Positions 1 to 8,700 of a stretch of DNA of 64,000 nt are shown one piece after another. Every line of letters begins with the position of its first letter. Position 1 is the first letter of the stretch. The position numbers and the translations under genes are program-made. The notes below the pieces were generated by a model. The model was not told the DNA's origin. It did not search any database and saw nothing but the letters and a program-made list of their open reading frames with translations. The stretch is from Calothrix sp. NIES-2100 (GTDB lineage Bacteria; Cyanobacteriota; Cyanobacteriia; Cyanobacteriales; Nostocaceae): positions 791,738 to 855,737 of the forward strand of contig NZ_AP018178.1 in assembly GCF_002368195.1 (NCBI RefSeq), in the 5' to 3' direction.

Positions 1-1
1 A

Positions 2-814
2 TCTGCAAAAGCAGATTATCAACGTTACGAACAACTTTTAGCCGCAGGTGCTGTATCTCAACAACAAGTAGATAAGCTGCGCTTTGCTTGGCAATCTGCT
101 AATGCGGAAGTTAAGCAAATACAAGCTAACCTGCGTTTTGCTAAAGCGTCGCTGAGTGCTTCTCAAACAGGTGTTGCTTTTAGTCAACAAGATCATCTTG
201 CAGATAGCCTTTCCGAACGGCGGGCGAAATTGCTACAGGCTATTCAAGAACAACAAATGCATGTAAATACTTTAGAAACCAAACTTGCCAGTGGCAAACA
301 GCAACTCAATCGCAGTCTTAACTTCGCTCAAAATAACCCCAATCAGGCAATTTTAGCCAATAAAATGGGCAATAATCCGCAATTACAAGCTATTACTGCA
401 CCCTTTGCTGGTGTGATTTACAGCACTGAACGCGAACAAGGCGAACAAGTAAATCAAGGGCAACCAGTTCTGACTTTGCTAGACTGCAATGATTTGTGGT
501 TAGAAACAGTAATTCGGGCAGAGGATGCTAGTAATATAGATACTCAAAAGCCTGTTAAGGTAAAATTTGCCGGTGAGGCGCAAACCTTATCTGGGGAAGT
601 TGATATTATTCAGCCGATTAGTAGCATCCAAGGTATTGAAGAGCGTTCTAAACTGATGCAGGTACAAGCACTTTTACCGACTATTCCACCAAATTTAGTG
701 GGGAAACCATTAGCGCGGGTAACTGTGAAAATGCCTCCTCCACCAGCACATACTCAATCTCAACGATTCTGCGGCTTGGGACTAACAGCAAGTTTGACTT
801 TTAGCAAAAAATAA
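2..814 (+). CDS. HlyD/membrane-fusion-type adaptor, 5' end outside window
   Basis: The frame is open from base 2 to the stop at 814, so this is the C-terminal ~270 residues of a gene starting upstream. The first ~115 residues are Gln/Ala-rich and look like an alpha-helical coiled-coil hairpin. Then comes a lipoyl/barrel-sandwich segment (ITAPFAGVIYSTEREQGEQV, then GQPVLTLLDCNDLWLE) and a beta-barrel with a proline-rich tail. This order is that of HlyD/EmrA periplasmic adaptors. The next gene, 45 bp downstream, is an Alg8-like polysaccharide synthase, so by analogy with Alg44 (whose C-terminal half is HlyD-like) it may help move a polysaccharide through the periplasm. That role is inferred from context. 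The N-terminal membrane anchor is not visible. Confidence 0.85.
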   Translation, partial: SAKADYQRYEQLLAAGAVSQQQVDKLRFAWQSANAEVKQIQANLRFAKASLSASQTGVAFSQQDHLADSLSERRAKLLQAIQEQQMHVNTLETKLASGKQQLNRSLNFAQNNPNQAILANKMGNNPQLQAITAPFAGVIYSTEREQGEQVNQGQPVLTLLDCNDLWLETVIRAEDASNIDTQKPVKVKFAGEAQTLSGEVDIIQPISSIQGIEERSKLMQVQALLPTIPPNLVGKPLARVTVKMPPPPAHTQSQRFCGLGLTASLTFSKK

Positions 815-859
815 GTATTTGTCATTTGTTATTTCCTCAGAAGATGTCGTTGATACTAC

Positions 860-2917
860 ATGAAAAATTGGACTAAAACTCTTTTACCCTACATCAATTG
901 GATAGGGATAATATTAATTTCTGCCTTGGGTTTTATTGGCTTAAACTGGCTCCGCAATCCTGATAAATTAGCCGTGTTGGGTTTATCAGGCTTAATAACT
1001 ATTGGTACAATTGGAACTTGGCGTTGGTCGTGGTGGATATTACAAGTATTGCGATCGCAAATTTATCTGCATATAGTATTTCCCCGTTGGCGGCGGCGAG
1101 CGAATAAAATTCCTTTAGAGAATTTACCTAAAGTTTGCTTTTTAGTCCCAACTTACAAAGAAAAACCTTGGATTACAGAACGAGTGTTTCGGGCGATCGC
1201 CAAAGAAGCGCAAACCCTCGCCGAACCGATAACTGTATTAGTGAGTAGCAGCAGTGATGCGGAAAATGCGGAAATTCTCCAAGTTATCCGATCAGTAGAT
1301 CCTCATTTGAGTTCGATTCGCCTGATTCAAATGGTGCAAACTGGCGAAGGTAAACGCAAAGCTATGGCTGAGGGTTTACGAGAACTCGCCCGTCTCAATT
1401 TACCAGCAGATACTGTTGTTGCTTTGATGGATGGCGACTCAGAAATTACACCGGGAACTTTACGCAAATGTTTACCTTTGTTTCGGATGTTTCCCAAAAT
1501 GGGAGCATTAACCACAGATGAATTACCCATTGTTACAGGCTCTTATATATTTTCTGAGTGGTTTCACTTACGACTAGCCCAAAGACATTACCAAATGAGT
1601 TCGGTTTCCTTGTCGCGGAAGGTAATGTGTTTGACTGGAAGATTTTCTTTATTTCGGGCCGAAGCGGCTTTGCATCCTTCATTTGCTAAGCAATTAGAAA
1701 TTGATACTTTGGATGATTGGTTATGGGGAAAGTTTAAGTTTCTGTCTGGAGATGACAAAAGTACCTGGTTTTGGTTGCTGAAACAAGGTTACGACATGAT
1801 TTATGTCCCGGATACGATAGTTTACTCAATTGAGACAATTTCCGGGTCATTGGTAGACCGAGCCTACCAAAATATGCGCCGTTGGTATGGTAATATGCTG
1901 CGGAACAGCGATCGCGCGATCGCACTTGGCCCCGAAAAAAATGGCTGGTTTATGTGGTGGTGTCTCATCGATCAACGCATCAGCTATTGGACTTCTTTAA
2001 TTACACCGGGCTTATTAATAATTGCTTTGCTTCAAGGCCAGTGGTTAGCAGCAGGTATTATTAGTTCTTGGATTTTGTTTAGTCGTCCTTTGATGCTAGT
2101 TGTTGTCTTCTGGAAACGCCAATCTCAGCTTAAGCCAATTCATTTTCCTTTATTGTTACTTTCGCAATGGAGTTCTGCTTTAGTTAAAATTTGGACACAG
2201 ATGAATCTGGCTCAACAAAAATGGACAAATCGCGGTAATCAAAGTATTTCTGCTGAAGGTTCCGGCTGGGTGCGCTGGATTAAAATTAGCACCTCGCGGT
2301 TTCTGCTACTTTCCCAAATGTTTTGTTTTGTAATTGTATTATTATCCCTAGCAAATATTGTCAATCCTCTCCAAGATTTAGCTGGAGTTTTGTGGGATAG
2401 CCAAGCTAAAGCTGCATCTCCCACCCAAATAATTGCAGCCATAGATCAAGGAATTTATCCCAACGATGGCAAAGATGATTCCGCAGCTTTACAAGCCTTG
2501 ATCAATCATCAACCTAGTGAAGGTAAGGTGCAAATTAACTTACCAATTGGGGAAATTGAATTATTTCACCCCTTGCAAATTCAACGTAGCAATATAACTA
2601 TTCAAGGACAAGGTGTAGGGCGGACTATTTTGCAAGCTAACTTTAATTCCCAAAAGGCAGATGCAGTAATTTCCATTCATCCTCATCATGGTAAGCATTC
2701 TGTAAAACAGACAATTAAAAATGTTCATCTCAGGGGATTCACACTCATACATAACCAGATGAAACCAGAAAATGATGCTTTGAAAGGTATCGTTTTAGAA
2801 AAAGTAGCTCAAAGTGAAATTAAACATCTGGAAATTAAGTCAATGGCTGGACGTTCTTTAGTATTGCAAAATAGCCAAAATATTCAGGTTGAATATGTGA
2901 CGATGGACTCTAATTAA
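860..2917 (+). CDS. Alg8-like processive GT2 polysaccharide synthase with C-terminal beta-helix segment
   Basis: 685 residues. Two N-terminal membrane helices are followed by a cytosolic GT2 domain: PTYKEKP, the DGDSE metal-binding motif (~residue 193), TDE, GDDKSTWFW and the processive-synthase motif QNMRRW (~340). Then come further membrane helices (~365-420 and ~490-515). The stretch around GDDKSTWFW, MRRWYGNMLR and WWCLIDQRIS resembles Alg8, the alginate (mannuronan) polymerase. From ~525 on, GIYPNDGKDDSAALQALI and ITIQGQGVGRT match the start of a pectate-lyase-3/beta-helix domain. Only about 160 residues of it are present, so the helix is short. A palindromic repeat starts within 25 bp of the stop, which fits truncation but does not prove it. 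It probably makes an extracellular polymer with the preceding HlyD gene. Polymer identity is inferred. Confidence 0.85.
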   Translation: MKNWTKTLLPYINWIGIILISALGFIGLNWLRNPDKLAVLGLSGLITIGTIGTWRWSWWILQVLRSQIYLHIVFPRWRRRANKIPLENLPKVCFLVPTYKEKPWITERVFRAIAKEAQTLAEPITVLVSSSSDAENAEILQVIRSVDPHLSSIRLIQMVQTGEGKRKAMAEGLRELARLNLPADTVVALMDGDSEITPGTLRKCLPLFRMFPKMGALTTDELPIVTGSYIFSEWFHLRLAQRHYQMSSVSLSRKVMCLTGRFSLFRAEAALHPSFAKQLEIDTLDDWLWGKFKFLSGDDKSTWFWLLKQGYDMIYVPDTIVYSIETISGSLVDRAYQNMRRWYGNMLRNSDRAIALGPEKNGWFMWWCLIDQRISYWTSLITPGLLIIALLQGQWLAAGIISSWILFSRPLMLVVVFWKRQSQLKPIHFPLLLLSQWSSALVKIWTQMNLAQQKWTNRGNQSISAEGSGWVRWIKISTSRFLLLSQMFCFVIVLLSLANIVNPLQDLAGVLWDSQAKAASPTQIIAAIDQGIYPNDGKDDSAALQALINHQPSEGKVQINLPIGEIELFHPLQIQRSNITIQGQGVGRTILQANFNSQKADAVISIHPHHGKHSVKQTIKNVHLRGFTLIHNQMKPENDALKGIVLEKVAQSEIKHLEIKSMAGRSLVLQNSQNIQVEYVTMDSN

Positions 2918-2931
2918 AGTTGACTAGTTTC

Positions 2932-3090
2932 GACTTCCCTGCGGGACGCTACGCGCTAAGCGTAAAGCCTACGGCATAGCTTCGCTTAGGGCGCAGCCTC
3001 TCCGACAGGAGAAGCTATGCCGAAGGGCTTTACGCTCAACTCTCGATTACTCAGTTGGTTGAGCGAAGCGATGCACTGAAAGCGCTCTGA
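2932..3090. repeat. Imperfect palindromic dispersed repeat
   Basis: Arms GCGTAAAGCC (2960-2969) and GGCTTTACGC (3026-3035), with nested arms at 2970-2983 and 3011-3024, make a long fold-back. The sequence (GCGGGACGCTACGC, GCATAGCTTCGC) is the kind of repeat scattered through Nostocales genomes. It lies just after the glycosyltransferase stop. The rest of this ~600-bp gap holds only AT-rich sequence and the direct repeats annotated at 3277-3309. Confidence 0.75.
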
Positions 3091-3276
3091 TCAATTTATA
3101 ACTAGAATTCACCATAGGATTTAGAAACAGAACTAATCTCAACAAGTACTACAACCAATTATTGGTTGTATTTTTATTTACCATCTGTTGGCTAAAGTAG
3201 TTGGTAGTGATTCCTGTAGGTGAAGTTCAAGTTACTTAATTTTAATTTATTTGTAGATTTTAATGATAACTGGTTA

Positions 3277-3309
3277 GATTTCATCTTGATTTCATTATGA
3301 TTTGTCATG
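3277..3309. promoter_or_regulatory. Three 11-bp direct repeats, possible response-regulator site
   Basis: GATTTCATCTT, GATTTCATTAT and GATTTGTCATG lie head to tail at an exact 11-bp step. Phased 11-bp direct repeats are the usual layout of OmpR/PhoB-family response-regulator sites. They are ~220 bp upstream of the DUF2808 gene, which is far for a proximal activator site. No regulator can be named from the sequence. Confidence 0.3.
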
Positions 3310-3528
3310 CTAGTAGATAGAGGTGATATACCTCTTAGCAAAAACATCTCTGACAATTTTAACCCTATAAGGGCAAGCTAATTGCTTACTTCTCCTGATT
3401 ACCGATTGTATTAAGGGGGTAGTTAAATATGGCTTTGCTACGTTTTAAAACATCTATTAAGAGCCAATTCATTTATAAAAAAGGAATTGGTAATTTAGCT
3501 GACGTATTTAATTATTTTGGAAACAAGT

Positions 3529-4014
3529 ATGAACAGATTATTAATTTACGCTATTGTATTAAGTCTGGGTAGCACAGCTATTATTGCTCCTAGCTATGCA
3601 AGTGTTAGAACAGATAATGCTAGGGTTCCCCATATTGATGGAAATACACAATTCCCTCCCACACGCTGGGGAATTTTTAAACATACTTTCCGGTTACACG
3701 TTCCGCAAAATAGCAAAGCTGTTACCCAAATAATTATCAAAGTTCCAGACAATGTAACTGTGAATAATGACCTTATAAATATTGATGTGGTGGATGAAAA
3801 TGAACATAAGATTAACACTAATGTGTCTGTGAACGGTAAAACAATACTACTAGCTTTTCCCGAACCAGTTGCTCCCAACACTAAGTTTAATATTGAGCTT
3901 AAAAAGATAAAAAAACGAAATCTTGGTAATGCTTATCTCTACAGTTTTTCGGTTAAAGAGGTTAGCATTGATGCACCCATTCCTATAGGTGTTGCTTGGT
4001 TTCGTATTTACTAA
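3529..4014 (+). CDS. DUF2808 domain secreted protein
   Basis: 161 residues from ATG 3529. A TTG start at 3517 is also open but would put four extra residues before the signal peptide. The N-terminus MNRLLIYAIVLSLGSTAIIA followed by PSYAS is a clear Sec signal peptide with an A-x-A-like cleavage site. The mature part (TRWGIFKHTFRLHVPQ, TKFNIELKKIKKRN, PIPIGVAWFRIY) follows DUF2808, a cyanobacterial family of all-beta secreted proteins of unknown function. The gene stands alone. The candidate 11-bp repeats at 3277-3309 lie upstream. Confidence 0.85.
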   Translation: MNRLLIYAIVLSLGSTAIIAPSYASVRTDNARVPHIDGNTQFPPTRWGIFKHTFRLHVPQNSKAVTQIIIKVPDNVTVNNDLINIDVVDENEHKINTNVSVNGKTILLAFPEPVAPNTKFNIELKKIKKRNLGNAYLYSFSVKEVSIDAPIPIGVAWFRIY

Positions 4015-4256
4015 GTAGCCGTCATGAACTGCGTACACCAGGATGGATGAAAAAGGGACTAGGGACTAGGGGCTAGTATTTTTTACTTAGTACACAGCAC
4101 TTTTTCAAGCTAGGTCGGCGTTAAAAATTGTCGTTACGAAAAGGTAGATAGCAGATGGGAAGAGATTTTTAGGAAAATTTACTTTTCGTTACAAAATAGT
4201 GGTTTTTTTACGCCTCTCTACTTAATCAAATTTTTTCACTAACAAAGTTAGGTATT

Positions 4257-4679
4257 TCATTCATTTTCAATAATTGGACAGATAGTTGAATGATGATTAT
4301 CAGGTTTGATTTCCCAGCCAGAAAGCAACCCTGATAATTCTTGCCTTAAAATCAGTAATTGACGAATTTGTTCATCAATAGCTTTTACCTTGTCTTCTAG
4401 TCTAATCTTGATATGCTCACAAGGTAATTCACCGCTATCATGAACATTTAAAAATTCCTTAATCTCTGACAAGCTTAATCCTAGGCTTTGAGCGCGTTTA
4501 ATAAAGTGCAGTCGCTCCAAAACATCAGAGTTAAATAATCTAAATCCCCCTTCGGTTCTGCCTGATGATTTGAGTAAACCAAGTTCTTCATAGTAGCGAA
4601 TAGTTTTAATGGGTACGCCGCTTTCTTTGGCAACTACACCAATCTGTTTTCCTTCTGCTTGGGCTAACATACTTACCAA
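4257..4679 (-). CDS. MerR-family metal-responsive regulator (ZntR/CueR branch)
   Basis: 140 residues. The MerR winged helix-turn-helix (IGVVAKESGVPIKTIRYYEELGLL) is followed by GGFRLFNSD, a long dimerisation helix and a metal loop. Cys87 in LPCEH matches the ZntR Cys79 position. Cys134 in TICPIIEN matches the second loop cysteine of CueR and ZntR, and His129/His130 sit where ZntR has His119. The first loop cysteine (CueR C112, ZntR C114) is replaced (WEIKPDNHH), so the ligand set is unusual and the metal cannot be named from sequence. The gene's own promoter is a MerR type (4716-4740), and a similar one precedes copA at 12935-12965, so copper-ATPase control is a reasonable inference. Start chosen at ATG 4679; Met4 is possible. 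Confidence 0.85.
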   Translation of the reverse strand: MVSMLAQAEGKQIGVVAKESGVPIKTIRYYEELGLLKSSGRTEGGFRLFNSDVLERLHFIKRAQSLGLSLSEIKEFLNVHDSGELPCEHIKIRLEDKVKAIDEQIRQLLILRQELSGLLSGWEIKPDNHHSTICPIIENE

Positions 4680-4707
4680 ACTTTGAGTGAGATATGATTG
4701 CTAATCT

Positions 4708-4740
4708 TATAGTAAACTCTCCATTTAACTGGAGAGTCAA
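4708..4740 (-). promoter_or_regulatory. MerR-type promoter/operator of the regulator gene
   Basis: On the minus strand TTGACT (4740-4735) is followed by a 20-bp spacer and TACTAT. The spacer holds the inverted repeat ACTCTCCA/TGGAGAGT (4716-4737). Over-long 19-20-bp spacers spanned by a dyad are the hallmark of MerR-activated promoters. It reads into the MerR gene, implying autoregulation. Confidence 0.7.
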
Positions 4741-4823
4741 GCAGAAAAAATATTATTCCATTAAGTTTATCGAAAGCGGCTTTGGGCTTGTGGCGGGACA
4801 CAGTAATTTCTTCCCCATGCCCC

Positions 4824-4855
4824 AAAAACTCCACCCACAAGGGGATGGAGTTTTT
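4824..4855. terminator. Hairpin with T-rich flank
   Basis: AAAAACTCCACC and GGATGGAGTTTTT form a stem ending in T-runs on either strand. No adjacent gene clearly needs it, so it may be part of a dispersed repeat. Confidence 0.4.
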
Positions 4856-4894
4856 CATAGGGACTTGCAAGTAAAAAAATATTCCATTGCTATC

Positions 4895-4950
4895 GTTCAC
4901 TGTTCACTGTTGACGGTTGACTGTTAACTGTGAACCGTCAACCGTCAACG
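4895..4950. repeat. Heptanucleotide tandem repeat (GTTGACG/GTTCACT type)
   Basis: Imperfect heptamers run forward and then as their complement (GTTGACGGTTGACTG, then GTCAACCGTCAACG), so the block can also fold back. This is STRR-type sequence. Confidence 0.7.
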
Positions 4951-5753
4951 ACTTTAACGGAATAATTTATTTTTTGGAGTTCCCTTATGTGCTTACCCGG
5001 CTAGTCAAAATTAGCGAATTTATTAGTTGAAATTACGGAAGATTTATTATAGCTTTATATTTTCTTTGCAAAATGTAGATAATTCTTTATGATTTTTATA
5101 CAAAATTTGAAATATTACCTGCTAAATTCTATTGATTGATGATTATTGAAGCTGCACTACCATAAATTTTGTAAGTTCTCTGCCTATTCTATAAAATTCA
5201 CTAGATCGCAAACTTTGGGAAACTGAGGCAATAATCAGGGTTTCAGGCTTGGTTTCCAGGCGAGCGCTTTGTGTTAGCTCAGGGTATTGGCTAAAACGCT
5301 TAGGACTTACGCACTCATGACGAAAAAGTCAGCCTTTGCGATTACTTCGCTGCGCTCGTAATGACGTAAACTCGTAGTCCCTGCGTAAGTCCTGAGGCTG
5401 ATTAATCGGTTATTTTCTAGTATATGTGGCAGGAGTTATAAAAAACTTTGTGATCTACTGAAATTTATTTAGTAATTAGTGGATAGATTTGATCTATTGT
5501 AAGCAATCTACTAATTGCTATAGGTCGCCGAGTATTTTTTATACGCCTGATGTGAATTAGAAACGCTTCTTATCCAATCATAGTTTCCCGATTTCCCCAA
5601 CATCATTGTTTTGGAACTACTTAGGACAATACAAGGGTTTCAAGACTTAATTCACATTAAATGTCTTATTGAATTTTGTAATCATCTAATCTTTATCCTG
5701 ATGGTTGCATTGTAACCAAGTATGAAATTATTTATAATTTTCCTCCAACCAAA
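4951..5753. other. AT-rich intergenic region upstream of the NRPS
   Basis: About 800 bp without a convincing gene. It contains one 92-bp fold-back element (5302-5393). The AT-rich 350 bp before the NRPS ATG presumably carries its promoter, but no confident -10/-35 pair was identified. Confidence 0.5.
5302..5393. repeat. 92-bp MITE-like fold-back element
   Basis: Perfect 12-bp terminal inverted repeats AGGACTTACGCA (5302-5313) and TGCGTAAGTCCT (5382-5393) flank a short core (GCGATTACTTCGCTGCGCTCG). The ends resemble those of small non-autonomous elements common in Nostoc-like genomes. A core-like fragment recurs near 35370-35410. Confidence 0.7.
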
Positions 5754-8700
5754 ATGAAAGTATCAACTGTAAAGGATTCATATCAACTTTCATCTCTACA
5801 GCAAGGAATGTTGTTTAACAATCTAGTTGCTCAAAAGTCGGGAGTGGATATTCAGCAGATGATCTGCTTAGTACGTGAAAAAATCGATGTTTTGGCATTT
5901 CAACAAGCATGGCAGAAAGTTGTAGAACGACACGCAGTTTTTAGAACTAGCTTTGATTGGGAAAGTGAACGAGAACCTCAGCAATGTGTGCATCAAAAAG
6001 TAATCATTCCCCTGGAACAGCAAGATTGGTGTGACTTGTCTGACACAGAACAATCAATTAAATTGCAAGCTTATTTGCAAAGCGATCGCAGACGTGGTTT
6101 TGAGCTAAATGTCGCGCCATTGATGCGTCTAGGATTATTTCATCTGAGAGAATCTGTCTACCAATTTATTTGGACTTTTCACCATGCTTTATTAGATGGT
6201 CGTTCCTTGTCAGTCATTATTAAGGAAGTGTTCACCTTTTATGACGCTTTCTGCGAAGGCAAAGACTTACAACTTCCCCAACCCCGTCCTTATCAAGACC
6301 ACATCGCATGGCTGCAACAGCAGAATTGGTCTAAGGCTGAAAGTTTTTGGCGAGACTTCCTCAAAGGCTTTACCGCACCAACGCCTTTATTAGTAGACTC
6401 CAACCTCTGCGAGCAAATCGGTTTTGGCGAGCAAGCAATCCGACTTTCAGAAAAAACTACGGCGATGTTGCAGTCTTTAGCACAACAACATCAACTCACA
6501 CTCAATACTTTAGTACAGGGAGCTTGGGCAATACTGTTGAGCCGTTACAGCGGTGAAACTGATGTTGTCTTTGGGGCGACAAGAGCCTGTCGTCATTCTT
6601 CTGTAGCTGGGGCGGAATCGATGGTAGGACTGTTGATCAATACTTTGCCAGTTCGAGTCAACGTGTTAGGGGAAAAACCGCTTCTGAGTTGGCTCAAAGA
6701 ATTGCGATCGCAGTGGGTGACTATGCGAGACTACGAACATACCCCCCTAGTCAACGTTCAAAGATGGAGCGATGTGCCACCGGGAAAGCCGTTGTTTGAT
6801 AGCATTCTGGTATTTGAAAACTATGAATTAAATTCGGCTTTACGTTCTCAGGGTGGTAGATGGCAAAACCTGGAATTCCGGCTAGAAGAACAAACTAACT
6901 TTCCTCTGACATTGGTTGGTTATGCAGATTCAGAACTGTTATTGAAACTCAAATACGACCAAAATCTCTTCGACAATGCCAAAATCGGTCGGATGCTGGG
7001 ACACCTTGAGACTTTATTGTCCAGCATGGCAAATAATCCCTGGCAGAGTCTAGGAGAACTACCACTATTAACGACAGATGAAAAACATCAAATGTTGATT
7101 GAGTGGAATCATACACTAGCAGATTTCTCAGGGCAACTTTGTATTCATCAACTCTTTGAGGCGCAGGTAGAGCAAACACCCGACGCTGTAGCCGTCGTCT
7201 GTGGAGAGGAACAACTCACCTACCAACAGTTGAACTGTAGAGCTAATCAGTTAGCCCATCACTTGAAGCAACTGGGTGTCAAGCCTGGGGTGTTAGTTGC
7301 TGTATATTTAGAGCGATCACTAGAAATGATTCCAGCAGTGCTAGGTATTTTAAAAGCTGGGGGTGCTTATGTGCCACTAGAACCCAGTTTTCCAAAAGCA
7401 CGCATTCAATTACTGCTGTCTTCTCTAGAAATTAACTGTCTAGTCACCCAAACTTGGTTGTTACCTAATATTCATGAGCTAGAACTCATAGCATTGCAAC
7501 ACTTAATCTATTTGGATAAATCTGCACATATTGAATCTGTATGGCAAGTTGGACATCAACAGGTGTGGAATCGTCCTTATTTAGATTTACTTCCCTCAGA
7601 AAATTTACTGATATCTGCTAATTCAAATGATATTGCCTATGTGATTTTTACCTCTGGCTCTACAGGCACACCAAAAGGGGTTGTAGTTCGTCATCAACCA
7701 GTAATCAACCTAATTGAGTGGGTGAATAAAACATTTAATGTTAATGCTGACGACAGAGTTTTATTTATCACATCCTTATGTTTTGACTTGTCAGTTTATG
7801 ACATTTTCGGACTGTTAGCCGCAGGTGGTTCAATTCGGGTTGTCCCTAGTCATGATGTCCGAGATCCCGAAGCTTTGTTGCACATTCTCTGTCATGAGCC
7901 GATTACATTCTGGGATTCTGCACCGCCTGCACTCCAACAACTGGCTGGCTTTTTCCCGCTGGTTCAACAAAGTAATTGCCATCCCCAATTGCGGCTAGTA
8001 TTTATGAGTGGTGATTGGATACCAGTCACACTGCCAGATTTACTGAAAACTACTTTCCCAGGGGTTGAGGTAATTAGTTTGGGTGGCGCAACGGAAGCCA
8101 CTGTTTGGTCTAATTATTATCCCATTGGCAAAGTCGAGCCGTATTGGAAGAGTATTCCCTATGGTAAACCCATCCAAAACGCTGAATATTACATTCTTGA
8201 TGATTACCTCAATCCCTGTCCCATTGGTGTTTCTGGGGAATTGCATATTGGTGGAGAATGTTTAGCCTCTGGCTATTTAAATCAACCCGAACTAACAACC
8301 CAAAAATTCATTCCCAATCCCTTTAGCGACAAGAAATCAGCACGACTCTATAAAACAGGTGACTTAGCCCGCTATCTCAGTGATGGTAACATTGAATTTC
8401 TCGGTCGCATTGACCATCAGGTAAAGATTCGCGGTTTCCGCATCGAGTTGGGAGAAATTGAGAGTGTATTGGCACAACACGGCTGTGTAGAGGAAACTGT
8501 AGTCATAGCACGGGAAGATGAGCCAGGAAATAAGCGATTGGTAGCTTATGTCGTGGTCAATGGTGAGTCTACACCGACGATGAATGAATTGCGGCGTTTT
8601 CTGCGAGAGAAATTGCCAGAGTATATGATTCCATCTGCCTTTGTAGCGATCGCCAAAATCCCCCTGACTTCTAATGGTAAAGTAGACCGTCGCGCTTTGC

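Noticed and set aside
5754..7000. Heterocyclisation (thiazoline-forming) domain suggested by the cysteine code
   Set aside because: The condensation motif is HHALLDG, the normal HHxxxDG, not DxxxxD.
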